A program made the position numbers and the translations under genes. Below are positions 9,262-18,975 of a DNA stretch of 32,159 nt, one piece after another. Under the pieces are notes generated by a model that was not told where the DNA came from, made no database searches, and was given only the letters and a program-made list of their open reading frames with translations. The stretch is from Thraustochytrium sp. TN22 (lineage: Eukaryota > Sar > Bigyra > Thraustochytrida > Thraustochytriidae), in the NCBI GenBank assembly GCA_013306675.1, contig JABLUY010000303.1:1-32159 (forward strand), given 5' to 3'. How positions within the stretch are numbered: position 1 is the stretch's first letter; each line of letters starts with the position of its first letter.

Positions 9262-11599
9262 GCTCCTCCCTCGTCAGGCTCCGTCTGCAGGCCTGTCTTG
9301 CTTTTCGGGGTTTGCTTTGGCATCAGCGGCCACGAGCTCCGATCTAGGATACAAAGCAGGCTCCGTGATGCAGCCGGAGCCGCGCCGCGGCAGCCCGCCA
9401 TGTTGGCCCGCTCCCGATCCGCGCCCATTTCCTGCGCCCTCGCGCGCCATCCGCCCCCCCCCCCGCCCACAGCGCGGGCCCGCCGCGGCCGCGCGTGATG
9501 CCAGTGCGATCGAGGGCGGCGGCGCCGACTGGCCCGGCGAACGACGCGCGACTAAAAAACAAACAACTTGACTGCGAGGAGAGCTTCATGCCGTCAAAGC
9601 TTTGCTGCGCCGCGGCGCCGTCACGGAGAGGGCCATGCAAGCCGCACGCGCGGACGAGGCCGCGGACGAGGCGCCATCTTGGCCCGTGATCATGTGGTCT
9701 GAGCGCGTGGGCTGCCAGGGTTTCAACGTGAGCGCATGCTTTGCGACGCTCAGGATGGACAGGTTGTGCGCCGGCTGCACGCGACATGGCAGCCTGAGCC
9801 CAGCCAGGCCCCAAGGCGGCAAGGAAGCGCTGGCTCGCTCTGCCTGCCTGCCCGGCTACCAGGTGGCAAGGCGAGTCGGCCGCGGATCGCCGTGACGGGC
9901 AGTTCGGCGCGAGTGCGCAGAACGAAGAGCCCAACGCCGCAGAAAAAAATAAATGTACGAGGCAGCGGCAAGCGCACTTTTACTGCACGTGGAGGACTCG
10001 GACTGCAAGTGGCCGGGCGGTTTGACAAAGTCCAACTGCGCTTCTCGCACCAGCAAGCTTTGCGCGCCGCGTCGCTTTTGCGCTCCGAGGAGCTGAGCGT
10101 GATCGACGGGGTTTGGTGTGGGCGCAGTGCGGGAGTTGCGTCCCGGCCCGCGAAAAGCGAGTCATTGCTTCTCCTGCTCGACTCTGACCGGGTGGCAATG
10201 GGTGGCCCGGGCGCGGTGTCGCAGCCATCCATCGCGGCCAACGGATGTCCCTGCGCCTCTTGTGCGCTGCACTCCTCGTCATCACCCACAGCAAGACCAG
10301 GCGTCGAATTTTTCGAGCGGCGCTGAGCCCGCAGACGACAAGGAATCCGAGTCCTCGCACAATGAGTCAGCAACGTTTGGGCGCGTAGACGACAATTTGA
10401 ATCAAGCGGCTGGCTCGGGGACCAATGAGCTGGGCTCGAAGCAGGTTAGGTGGCTGTGCGCGCGAAGGGGAACGCCAGGGTCAAACTTCAGGAACTCGTC
10501 CAAACGTTGAATTGGCCAAGGCCGCTTCTGCTGGCGACAATTCGAACTGCCTGCGTTGGCTTTCGAGCGTCGTTGAGCTCGCAGACGACAATGAATCGTC
10601 GCTCGGCGAGGCTCGGCGAGGCTGGCCCTAGAAACTAGGAGTCAGCGACGCTGGGCTCGCAGTCCATGAACTCGTCCAACGTCGAATTGGCCAAAGTCGC
10701 AGCTGCTGGCGGCAATGCGCACTGCGAGGGTAACTCGTAGCCGCACCACGACTACCGCTTGAAGAAAAAGGACCACAAAAACACAGTCTGGAGTTTGGTC
10801 GATGTGTGAAGCGTTTGCCACATTATCTGCATCGCGCCGGTCGTGCTCTTGCCCATGTCCTAGATGCACGCCCCGGTACAACATCTTCGGCACCTTCGTC
10901 GCGCTCAGCGCCATCAACCTTTTCTTAGTCGGCATCGCCGGCGGCGTGCCCTGCACGACGAGTCCGAGCCTTCAGTCGTTTGCATTTCCCCGGCCTCAGC
11001 AAGCCGCATTTCTGGTGTCTCAGCTGAGTCTCGTTCTGCTTCAGCCGAACTTCGAGTTACTAGCTCCGCCGCGCCGAGACTGCCACTAATCAAGAGTCTG
11101 CGGACAGCACATGAGTCAGATGAGGCGGCCTCGGCCAACTCGGCGCCGGACGAGCCTTTGGGCGAGCCCGACGCTGCTGACTCATTGGGCGCCGAGCCAG
11201 CCTCGCCGAGCGACGAATCGTCGCGGAGCGAGTCCGGCTCGGAGCCCTCGTCGTCTGCGAGCTCAGCGACGCCCGAGAGCCAACGCCATGTAAGGGTAGG
11301 GCAGGGCTAGCGCCGCAAGGCGCTCTGGTCTCGCAAGCGAGCGCGCACGTGAGACTGCCTCGAGGGGCAGCGCAATTGAACTTTAGGCCGAGATTTTAGC
11401 GGATGCAAGCTCCGCACTGCCCACCCGGTGGGCGCCAAGCACCGGCGCGCGCTCGCGCACGCCGCGACCACACTCGGTTCCTCAGAGTGCAAGGTCGACC
11501 CAGAGCCTAGGCAAGGGGTGTGAACGATGGTTTTCCCGCGGCCATCATCGACTTTTTTGTAGATCAATGCTGCTTACCACCTGTGGAAAGCTCCGCCGC
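9262..11599. other. 2.3 kb spacer without a supported gene
   Basis: The first few hundred bases must contain the paralog 2 promoter; a run of ten C lies near 9455-9465. I find no intact gene in 9500-11600. Frames such as 10864-11310 (plus) end in a Ser/Glu/Asp/Ala-rich stretch (EPASPSDESSRSESGSEPSS) but have no paralog or domain support. Two related segments, 10494-10556 and 10670-10731, both read NVELAK-(A/V)-A; with CLRWL in the first, they faintly recall ankyrin-repeat phrasing. That is too weak to call. Confidence 0.5.
10494..10731 (+). repeat. Diverged direct repeat pair
   Basis: AACTCGTCCAAACGTTGAATTGGCCAAGGC-type sequence at 10494-10556 recurs at 10670-10731, with about 80 percent identity by eye. 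Nearby segments with GCAGACGACAA(G/T)GAATC at about 10330 and 10578 suggest an older, larger duplication. Confidence 0.6.
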
Positions 11600-12010
11600 G
11601 CCTCGCTCAGCGATCTCTCTCCAGCAGCATCGTGTCGCCCGCGAAGAGCGCGCCCCGCACGTGCACGCGTGGCTGGCTGTTCTGCACGCGCGCTTCGTCT
11701 TTGGGCCAGCCGTCAACTGATGAACAAGTTGGAGAGCACCGGGCTCAGTGTGAATCCCTGCAGCAGCCCGCAATGTGAGTGCCCGAGAGCTGCTTCCCCG
11801 AGTGTACCTGCATGTAGATGTACGCGTACAGCTCCATGATAAAGCGCAGCGTCCTGGCGCGCACCCCTATGTGGCCAGGTTGTGGGAAAAGCGCACAACG
11901 CTTGCGCAGATCGACCAAGGTCGCAAAGGTCTCCTCGCGGTCAATCTTCGCCACCTCCAGCAAGGCCACGGCCTGCGTCGCGCACGCCTCGTGCCTCCTG
12001 AAACGCCACG
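11600..12010 (-). pseudogene. Reverse transcriptase fossil (LINE-like)
   Basis: Reading the minus strand, three RT core blocks appear in order. The first is FRRHEACATQAVALLEVAK, then TFATLVDLRK (motif A region) leading into RTLRFIMELYAYIYMQVHSG (11800-11985). After a frameshift comes GLLQGFTLSPVLSNLFI (11722-11770), matching the QG-x2-LSP-x-L-x-NL motif. After a second frameshift comes GALFAGDTMLLERD (about 11615-11650), matching the F/YADD catalytic motif. The FADD aspartate pair is FAGD here (11634-11645), and the KAFD aspartate of motif A appears lost, so it cannot be active. The block order fits non-LTR retrotransposon RTs. Endonuclease and RNase H domains are not seen. It joins the TPR-like remains at about 12010-12040. 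Confidence 0.8.
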
Positions 12011-12029
12011 GTGTCGATCCTCGTCGCGG

Positions 12030-12590
12030 TGATGCTGTTCATGACTTGCCGTCATCGCCACCATTTCGCGGTCCAGCCTCGGTGCGCCCCTGGGGCACAC
12101 CTCAAGCAAGAATCTCTTGGCCTGCTTGAAGAGGTACAGGGCTGTGCGCCACTCCTTGCGTGCGCGATGCATCCCGGCGATGTTGTTGTAGCGAGCTTGC
12201 CGTCAAGTAAATTACCAGATTCATCGCAGCTCCGCAGCGCGTCCTTGCGGTGGCCTGCGCCTCGTGGACGGCGCAGGAGACTCTTGGCCTCTCTTCAAAG
12301 AGGTGCAAGGCTACGCGCCACCCTTTGCGTGCGCGATGCATCCCGGTGATGTTGTGTAGCGAGCTTGCCGTCAAACGCAGCTCGAGCAGCGCGTTCGTGC
12401 AGCGGCCCTGCGCCTCGTAGACAGCAAGCAGCAACATTGTTGAGCAGGGTCGCGATGAAAAGTACGCAGAAGCTGATGCTCGCTTTTTACGTGAGCCGTG
12501 AAAAGGTGGCGTGGCCGAGGTCAAGAGGCCTTGTTCATTGCAACGCAGCGCCTCGTCGTGGCAGGCCATGGGCCTGTACGTATCAAGTGA
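12030..12590 (-). pseudogene. Decayed TPR-like repeat remains
   Basis: The minus strand encodes three similar units: DEALRCNEQG, then EAQGRCTNALLEL followed by LHNITGMHRARKGWRVALHLFEE, and in another frame IAGMHRARKEWRTALYLFKQAK. The N-x-A-x-K-x-W-x2-AL-x-L pattern is that of tetratricopeptide repeats. The same pattern, CKRKAWRTALPLLEEAK, follows the TIR-like domain in the second relic at 29370-30436. This segment is therefore probably the C-terminal part of the broken gene at 13087-13968, separated from it by repeat unit U. Frameshifts lie between the units. Confidence 0.55.
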
Positions 12591-12593
12591 CGA

Positions 12594-13080
12594 AGCACAA
12601 ATCCCAGTGAACTGGCGAAAAGATGGACAGGTATTAGAGACGCAACAAAGCCCCGCCCTTGCGCAGGCCGAGGGGGCAGCCGAAGAACGGGGTGAAGCGG
12701 GTTGCGATGTTGCTGAGAGCTGGATTGCCAGGTCGAGCGGTGTTGCGAGTTTGCCGATGCGGTGGGGCGGTCCGGTGTCAGACGGATGGTTGCGTGGCCT
12801 ATGTAGTGGATGCTGCCTAGGACTTCGTAACGGGTACAAGATGGTAAAGAGCAGCTCGTCGATCGAAACGATCAGGCGAAGGGCACATTCTCTGCGGCGT
12901 GCGAAGTATTTACTGGTCAAGCGGAGTCTCGGAGAGATTTCGTCGCTCACCTGCAGTCGCGCTGGAGTCGCCCGGACGAGGGGCGCGTCACACGAGGCTT
13001 CCGACGGGTCGGGCATTCAGGCGTCGTTCTTGTTGATCTTTCGCTTTGGGCCCTGTCGCACGCCGTTCCTTGGTGCTTGA
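12594..13080 (+). repeat. Repeat unit U, copy A (contains FYVE-like start on minus strand)
   Basis: This block has two parts matched elsewhere in the same order: 12594-12800 matches 26594-26785, and about 12900-13080 matches about 28869-29045. On the minus strand the second part encodes KINKNDA-stop-MPDPSEASCDA here and KINKSDVWMPDPSEALCDA in copy B. W-M-P-D followed by Cys is how FYVE zinc fingers begin, but only this first portion is present. The Trp codon TGG is TGA here. The other part gives ATPLDLA(I/F)QLSA in both copies. It is probably a duplicated gene fragment rather than a functional gene. Confidence 0.6.
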
Positions 13081-13086
13081 TTCCTC

Positions 13087-13968
13087 CTAGAGCGTATCCA
13101 TGAAACATTCCTCTTCGCCGAGCGTGTTTTGATGACGGCGGGCGGACGGCCGCTGCGCTTGGCGCCGACGATCGATCGCCTCCACGCACCATGCGCGCTG
13201 CAGCGGCGCGGGCTCGTCCCAGTCGTCCAAAGAGGCCAGCGCTCTGTCGAAGTGCGCAATGCTATCGTGCAGGCCGTCCGTGAGGATGCGCTCGCGCAGC
13301 TTCTGCGTCTCGGGATGAGGCTGGTTTCTGCCGGTAAGCAGCGGTTGGCTGGCGCACAAGAGGTCGAGCCACACACGAAGACCTCGTCGCTCAAGGAAAG
13401 AACAAGGAGCATACCAGCCGCGGGTGCGGACACAACAGGAAAAGCATCCCAGGTGCTGTGCACGAGGCCAAACTCCTCTGCCAAGCTCGCGCGCCCACGG
13501 GGTCTGCAAAGCGGCAGTGGCGCGCCGCCTGGCTCTCGAAAGTACCCCGGAACCGCTCGGCCGACGGCTGCGGGCGGGATGGGCATTCATGTAAATTGCC
13601 TCGTCGTCTTCCATTTGCTGTGCACGTGGCGTGACCACGTGCCCTCAGGGGACCGACCACTCCATGCGCGGCTCGAGGGTCAAGTCGCAGCATCAGGTGG
13701 AGGTTCTTGTCCACGTAGGCAGCTTTCACAAGAAGAAGGTCGTCGCCGTGTTCCAACAGTTGTGCCCCAGCGGCGCGCCGAGGCAATGGTGGCCCTCGCA
13801 GGTTGTGTGCATGGCCGCCCTTTTCTCTGTCCAGTATTTTACGCTGCAGCGTGGCGCCCATGTTCGCGTATTCGCCCAGCTCGCTCGGCGCCCGGACCTC
13901 TTCCGCAAGGTAGCTTTTCATCACGTCCTCGAGCACCTCTCGGAGCTCATGCAGGCTGATGTCGTCCT
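13087..13968 (-). pseudogene. Decayed TIR-like 'VWLD...LQRAWC' gene, copy A
   Basis: Minus-strand fragments follow the intact relative at 31586-32159: ISLHELREVLEDV and LAEEV (about 13910-13965), GATLQ, AAYVDKNLHLML (about 13700-13730), VTPRAQQMEDDEAIYMNA (13575-13638), and then in frame VWLDLLCASQPLL, PETQKLRERIL, DWDEPAPLQRAWCVEAI and EEECFMDTL, ending at 13087. In algal and protist proteins the WLD-x2-x-NQ ... PL-x-RAWC-x-EI pattern often precedes TPRs, and I infer a TIR-like or signalling role. Frameshifts and two DR1 insertions break it. The TPR portion (12030-12590) is cut off by repeat unit U. Confidence 0.75.
13759..13834 (+). repeat. Dispersed repeat DR1, diverged copy
   Basis: It shares GTTGTGCCC, GCGC(A/G)CCGAGGCA, GGCCCTCGCA and the TTTTCTCTGTC end with the other DR1 copies in the same order, with internal gaps. 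It lies inside the TIR-like relic, between its GATLQ and AAYVDK segments, which are contiguous in the intact relative. Confidence 0.5.
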
Positions 13969-13969
13969 A

Positions 13970-14054
13970 GTGGTGGCGCACCGAGGCAAAAGAGCCTTGC
14001 AAGCTGGCCCTTGCAAGGCAATGCGCGTTGCCTCTTTTTTCTCTGATCAGACTG
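13970..14054 (+). repeat. Dispersed repeat DR1, copy 2
   Basis: GTGGTGGCGCACCGAGGCA through GAGCCTTGCAAGCTGGCCCT and GCGCGTTGCCTC matches copy 1 closely. It abuts the point where the TIR-like relic's N-terminal homology stops (about 13968). Confidence 0.8.
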
Positions 14055-14094
14055 TCCTCCATGCGTCCTTGCTTCGTTTTCGCTGCGTTTCTGG

Positions 14095-14805
14095 ACGTTG
14101 TGAGAGACGCTGGGAGAGCGAGTGCGAGAGACGTTGTGAGCGATGCTGGGTCTGCGAGCGACGCTGCGAAAGCGTTGCGAGCAACGCTGCGAAAGCGCTG
14201 TGAGCGACGCTGTGAGCGACGATGCGAATGACGCTGTGAGCGACGCTGCGAGCGACGATGCGAAAACGCCGCGAGCGACGCCGCGAGCGACGCTGCGAAT
14301 GACGCTGCAACCGGCGCTGCGAGCGACGCTGCGAATGACGCTACGAGTGACGCTGCGAATGACGCTACGAGTGACGCTGCGAAAGCGCTGCGAAAGCGCT
14401 GCGAAAGCGCTGCGAGCGATGCTGTGAGTGACGCTGCGAGAGCGCTGCGAGAGCGCTGCGAGCGACCCTGCGAAAGCGCTGCGAGCGACGCTACGAGCGA
14501 CGCCACGAGCGACGCTGCGAAAGCGCAGCGAGCGATGCTGCGAGCGACGCTGCGAATGCGCTGCGAGCGATGCTGCGAGCGGCGCTGCGAATGACGCTGC
14601 AACCGATGCTGCGAGCGACGCTGCGAATGCGCTGCGAGCGATGCTGCGAGCGGCGCTGCGAATGACGCTGCAACCGACGCTGCGAGCGACGCTGCGAAAG
14701 CTTTGTGAGCAACGCTGTTCAAGCGCTGCGAGCGACGCTGCGAAAGCGCTGCGAAAGTGTTGCGAGCGACGTTGCAAGCGACGTTGCGAATGACGCTGCA
14801 AACGA
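14095..14805 (+). repeat. Degenerate GCGA(C/A)GCTGCGA minisatellite
   Basis: About 0.7 kb of 12- to 15-bp variants such as GCGAGCGACGCT, GCGAATGACGCT and GCGAAAGCGCT. Longer periods are layered on top; a 71-bp unit starting GCTGCGAGCGATGCTGCGAG at 14560 repeats at 14631 with one difference over most of its length. All frames are open and give ASDAANDAASDAA or QRRSQRRSQ peptides, which I take as artefacts of the repeat. Confidence 0.9.
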
Positions 14806-15366
14806 ATGTGACGCGTGGGCGCGCGCACGCGGCACGCACTGAAGGGCTTCCCGTGGGGTACCAGCGGGTACACAGGTGGTTCCTGGTAGCATGGTCGCAT
14901 CAGGTACCCGGTACCCACCATGTACAGGTAAATTACAGTCACGGCAACCAGATCGTAAGAACTTTGCCAAACGAGCGCGTCCATGCAGTGGCGTGCAGTG
15001 GCGTTGCACATGCAGACGCGGTAGCAGGCTTGAGCAAAGTGCGATTTAGCAAAGCAGAAACCTGGGCAGGCACGGCGATGCTCAAGCTGAAGCTCGAGCT
15101 CACAAGCTCACAAGCTCACAAACTCACAAGCTCACAAGCTCACAAACTCACAAACTCACAAACTCACAAGCTCACAAACTCACAAAGTCGTGCCGCAAGA
15201 CAGACAAGCTCACAAGCTCACAAAGTCGTGCCGCAAGACAGACAAGCTCACAAGTGGTTGTGCCAGTGCAGTGGTGGCGCGGCAGTGTGGCACCGAGACG
15301 ACTAGGGTCAAGCGCGCATGGGTGTCACGATGAGGGAGGAGCAAAAGTTGCCAACCTTACATACAG
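14806..15366. other. Repeat-bearing spacer downstream of paralog 3
   Basis: Nothing gene-like is seen apart from the CACAA tandem repeat at 15098-15255. The last 60 bases are the 3' flank of paralog 3. No obvious polyadenylation motif stands out. Confidence 0.5.
15098..15255 (+). repeat. 8-bp (G/A)CTCACAA array plus 38-bp repeat
   Basis: GCTCACAA and ACTCACAA units run from 15098 to 15186. A 38-bp unit beginning GTCGTGCCGCAAGACAGACA at 15187 is then repeated at 15225 (partial), itself containing the 8-mers. Confidence 0.9.
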
Positions 15367-18300
15367 TTAGGCATCGTTGTCTACGCCACCAGCGTTGCAG
15401 CCGGTGGCTTGGGCGTCGTAAGAGTAAGTGAGGGTCATGGCATAGCCAAAGGCACTGGCACAGGCGTGCTTGCTGTTGTCCTCGACGGAGCAGCGATCGG
15501 TGTCAATGGAGCACTGCTGGAAGCGAATGGGGTAGATGAAGAGCGGGCGGTAGGTCTCGGAGTAGGGAATGGTGAGGGCATTGTTGCAGGGCATTTGGTT
15601 GACCGGGATGAAGAAGGCATCGTGCCAGACGGAGTCGACTTTGTACTGGACGGTGAGGCCGGAGATGCAGGGATCGGCGTCATCGACAAGACCGTAGTCA
15701 GCGGGAGAGGATACGCAGGAGTAGGTGGGGTTGTGAACGGAATGGCGGTCGCCAGCGGAGCCGTACTTGAGGACAATGTCGTAGTAGGAGTCGTACTCGC
15801 CGTCCTTGGTAATGGCGGTACACTCCTTGACGAACTTCTTGACGGACTGCCCGGCGGCACGCAAGGGGGCGAGGGCCTTGCAGACCGCCTTGACCCAGCG
15901 CTTGGCCTGGCGCTTGGCGTTGGAGGCGGAGATGGAGTTGACGCATTCGGCGACGGAGGTGTCAATGTTCGCGGAGGAGCACCACTCGCGGATGGCCTTG
16001 GGGATCTGCTCCGGGGTGCAGGAGCCGGCCCAAAAGGCCTTGCAGGCAGAGTGGTCAGGCGCGACGTCCTGGGTCTGGCAGTACTCGCCAATGGAGTTGC
16101 TGGTGTAGGAGCCGCCGTATTTGGTGAGGTCGGCGTCATAGCAGTAGCCATCCTGGAGGTCTGCGGAGCGCTCGAGCGGGTCGATGAGGTTCTCAATGTT
16201 GAGGCGGTAGCTGCCGACATAGCTGGAGGTGACGGCCTTGGAGTTGACGCAGGTGACGCGAAAGAAGATCTTGGCGACGGAGTCGTAGACGGACCAGGCG
16301 CGCTCATTGTTGCCGTAGCCGTCCTCGCCGCCGGCAACGTAGGTGAGGTCCAAGGCATCCTGGACGAGGGTGCCGGAGAGCGTGGTCCAGCCGGGGTAGT
16401 CCATGGACTGGTCGTAGCAGGTGATGGGGTCGAGCGAGTACGTGCCGTTGGCCGTCGTGAGGAGCATTTGCGTGAGGATGGAGCGCGATCCGGTGAGAAA
16501 GCTCATGGAGAAGAAGTTGTCGTCTTTGTCGGTGAGCTCGTAAAAGAGGATCTCGTTGTCGCCGGAGTTTTCGTAGTCGGGGTTGCAAGGGGAGCCGTAG
16601 GCGCCGACGTTGGCGCGGTTGTCGCCGACGAGGTCAGCGACGGTCTGGTTCCAGACACAGTTGTTGTCGCCGTGGTCGAGCAGGCTGCGGCATACGGATT
16701 CGTCAGCGAAGCAGGACGCGACGCGAGCGTCGCAGACGATGAGCTTCTCGCGCGAGGCGTCAAAGGCCTGGCCGAAGGGGTCGCCCCAGATTTGGCAGTC
16801 CCTGCAGCAAGTGTCGTTCTGGAAGGTGATGCCGTCGCTAGCGGTAAAGTCGAGGACGAGCTGGAGGTCGGCGTTGTTGAGGAGGTTGTCGTGCGTGCAG
16901 TAGGGCGCGAGGTCGTCGTCGGAAGCGTCGCAAAAGGCGGCGTCGACATTGAGTTGGCGGCAGGTCTGGTTGTCGTGGTTGGCGAAGCCGTTGAGCTCGC
17001 AGCATTCGGCGCAATAACCGGGCGAGTAGGCGTCGGTGGCCGTATCGGAGCAGATCGTGGGGGGCAAACTGCTTCTGTCCTTGGCGCATGTGTCCTTGCA
17101 CTGGCCGTCGTCCTCGACGCAGGAGAGGCCGGAAAAGCTCAAGTCAAGGTTGATGGCCGGGATGGGGCTGCACTCCTGGGTGAAGGCGAGGCAAGAGGCG
17201 TCGAGGGCGCAGCGACGGATCCGGATGGGGTACTGGAAGAGCAGAGGGTGGCTAGCGCCGGTGGCGATGATGTCGGCGCCGTCGCAGGGCGGGGAGTCGG
17301 GCGGAAAGTAGAGCACGGGCGTCCAGACGGCGTCGGCGGTCATGGCCTCGACGATGAGACCGCCGGCGCAGGAGAGGTCCTCGGGGATGTCGGTGTAGGC
17401 GTAAATGTCGGAGACACAGGAGGCGTCGGTGACGACCCACTGGTGCGGGATGATGCCGAGGTAGGTCTCATTCCAGGTGGTCCAGCCGTTCTCCTGCACG
17501 ACGTCGAGGCAGGCGTCGACGAAGTCCTGCTGCGCCCTGGTGCCGTAGGGGAGCTGCGAGTTCATCTGGCAGGCGTAGGTGGCCCAGGTTTCGGAGCCGC
17601 CGGAGCGAATGTCGGCGAGGCAGTCGTCGACCTTGTCCGCGTAGGTGGTGCCGGTCGCCTGGGTGTTGGCAAGCTCGGCGGTCTCGCACCAGTACTGCTC
17701 CCAGGCGTTGAGCGTGCGCTCGTAGCAGACCTCGTTGGTGAGCGTCTTGCAGGTGAAGACGACGGAGGGGAGCTGGCGCTCGAGGCACTCGTAGTGCGTG
17801 ATGTCGCGCAGCTCGACGTTGGTGCCGGAAACCTGCTCGGAGTTGATGGTGCCGGTGAAGCAGAAGCCGTCTCCGGCGGTGCGGCTCTGGGTGTCGGTGA
17901 GGTTGTGCACGTCGATGCGCGAGCGCGTGGCGTTGACGGCCTTGTTGCAGATGACGTCCGCGTAGAGGCCGAGGTTGTCGTCGCCGATGTGCCAGCGGAT
18001 CTCGACGTCGTTGGGCGTCGTGACCGTCCACGAGGAGGGCACGGCGACCTCGCCGTCCGGCAGCGTCCAGGCTGCGGCGGCGGCGGCCGTGCCGACGTCG
18101 CGCGGGTCGTAGTCGAAGCAGGTGTCGGAGTTGAGCGCGTAGGTGCCGGCGCTGACCTCGAGCATGAAGTCGGTCTGGACGCCGCGCTCGCCGACGAGCG
18201 TGGACACCTTGAAGTCGTCCACGTCGATCATGACGAGCTCCAGCTGGCCGCTGACGTTGTAGTCGGCTTGGCAGGGCGAGCCGTCCTCCAGGTTGGAGGT

Positions 18301-18828
18301 CCACCACGGGTAGTTGAGGTTGCCCTTGAGCCACTTGCAGCGGTTGCCGGCATGATCGAACTGCTTGCGGCAAATCTCCTGCTCCATTTGGCAGTCGCCC
18401 GTGCGGTTGCGGCCGTCGCACTCGATGAGGATGTCGCGCGAGCCGTCAAAGGCGCGGCACAGCGGGTCGCCGTAGCACATGCACTTTTGGCAGCACGTCT
18501 CGTCGTTGTCCGGGTACACCATCGTCAGATCAAAGACCACCTGGTGCGTGATGTTGGGCGCGAAGCTCGCGCAGCCGTCACTGCCAAGGATGGGGTTCTC
18601 GCAGTACGCCTCGTTCAACACCCACGTGCTGCACTCACCCGACGCACCCAGCACGTTGCCGCAGCATTGCTCCGTCGCCAGCTCAATGTCACCGCAGCCA
18701 GCGATGTAGCTCCAGCTCAATGCTGTTGACGTCGCCTCGCATGTTGCCGTCTGAGCTTGGGCCTGCTCTACGGCAGTTGCGAAGAAGCCCAAGATGATGA
18801 GCGTGAAGATCATCGCGCGAAAGTACAT
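15367..18828 (-). CDS. Secreted Cys-rich twin-GDP repeat protein, paralog 3
   Basis: 1,153 residues from the first Met. The signal peptide is MYFRAMIFTLIILGFFATAV followed by EQAQAQ. Starting at Met6 would give 1,148 residues, exactly as in paralog 1, but the Arg at position 4 makes a better n-region, so the first Met is kept. Two halves: CCQKCMCYGDPLCRAFDGS at 112-130 and CCRDCQIWGDPFGQAFDAS near residue 690. Cysteine and sequon positions follow the other copies. The C-terminal half is the more divergent part (for example ITKDGEYDSYYDIV and a Tyr-Ser-Cys insertion near HNPTYSCVSS). It ends NAGGVDNDA with no anchor. It lies 1.0 kb from paralog 4 and 6.1 kb from paralog 2, all on the same strand. 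Confidence 0.9.
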   Translation of the reverse strand: MYFRAMIFTLIILGFFATAVEQAQAQTATCEATSTALSWSYIAGCGDIELATEQCCGNVLGASGECSTWVLNEAYCENPILGSDGCASFAPNITHQVVFDLTMVYPDNDETCCQKCMCYGDPLCRAFDGSRDILIECDGRNRTGDCQMEQEICRKQFDHAGNRCKWLKGNLNYPWWTSNLEDGSPCQADYNVSGQLELVMIDVDDFKVSTLVGERGVQTDFMLEVSAGTYALNSDTCFDYDPRDVGTAAAAAAWTLPDGEVAVPSSWTVTTPNDVEIRWHIGDDNLGLYADVICNKAVNATRSRIDVHNLTDTQSRTAGDGFCFTGTINSEQVSGTNVELRDITHYECLERQLPSVVFTCKTLTNEVCYERTLNAWEQYWCETAELANTQATGTTYADKVDDCLADIRSGGSETWATYACQMNSQLPYGTRAQQDFVDACLDVVQENGWTTWNETYLGIIPHQWVVTDASCVSDIYAYTDIPEDLSCAGGLIVEAMTADAVWTPVLYFPPDSPPCDGADIIATGASHPLLFQYPIRIRRCALDASCLAFTQECSPIPAINLDLSFSGLSCVEDDGQCKDTCAKDRSSLPPTICSDTATDAYSPGYCAECCELNGFANHDNQTCRQLNVDAAFCDASDDDLAPYCTHDNLLNNADLQLVLDFTASDGITFQNDTCCRDCQIWGDPFGQAFDASREKLIVCDARVASCFADESVCRSLLDHGDNNCVWNQTVADLVGDNRANVGAYGSPCNPDYENSGDNEILFYELTDKDDNFFSMSFLTGSRSILTQMLLTTANGTYSLDPITCYDQSMDYPGWTTLSGTLVQDALDLTYVAGGEDGYGNNERAWSVYDSVAKIFFRVTCVNSKAVTSSYVGSYRLNIENLIDPLERSADLQDGYCYDADLTKYGGSYTSNSIGEYCQTQDVAPDHSACKAFWAGSCTPEQIPKAIREWCSSANIDTSVAECVNSISASNAKRQAKRWVKAVCKALAPLRAAGQSVKKFVKECTAITKDGEYDSYYDIVLKYGSAGDRHSVHNPTYSCVSSPADYGLVDDADPCISGLTVQYKVDSVWHDAFFIPVNQMPCNNALTIPYSETYRPLFIYPIRFQQCSIDTDRCSVEDNSKHACASAFGYAMTLTYSYDAQATGCNAGGVDNDA

Positions 18829-18857
18829 GCGCGAGAGCTACGCGCGAGTGCGAAAAT

Positions 18858-18869
18858 GCGCTAGCTAGA
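18858..18869 (-). promoter_or_regulatory. TCTAGCTAGC motif upstream of paralog 3
   Basis: The minus strand has GCTCTAGCTAGC 30-41 bases before the start codon at 18828, matching paralog 1's upstream motif in sequence and approximate distance. A shared 5' UTR or initiator element is inferred. Confidence 0.3.
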
Positions 18870-18975
18870 GCGCGAAAATGCGCGTGAGCGCGACAATGCG
18901 CGAGAGCGCGACAATGCGCGAGAGCGCGACAATGCGCGAGAGCGCGACAATGCGCGAGAGCGCGAATACGCGAAA
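18868..18975 (+). repeat. 18-bp tandem repeat, six units
   Basis: Units GCGCGACAATGCGCGAGA start at 18886, 18904, 18922 and 18940, with variant units at 18868 and 18958. The array begins 40 bases upstream of the paralog 3 start, inside its promoter or 5' UTR. Confidence 0.9.

Noticed and set aside
9736-9770. DAQDGQVVRRL as another WD40 blade remnant
   Set aside because: A single short match without neighbouring blades.
13947-15011. Long minus frames with QRRSQRRSQ-type repeats, or plus frames with ASDAANDAASD
   Set aside because: Every frame of the GCGACGCT minisatellite is open, and the 71-bp unit breaks frame.
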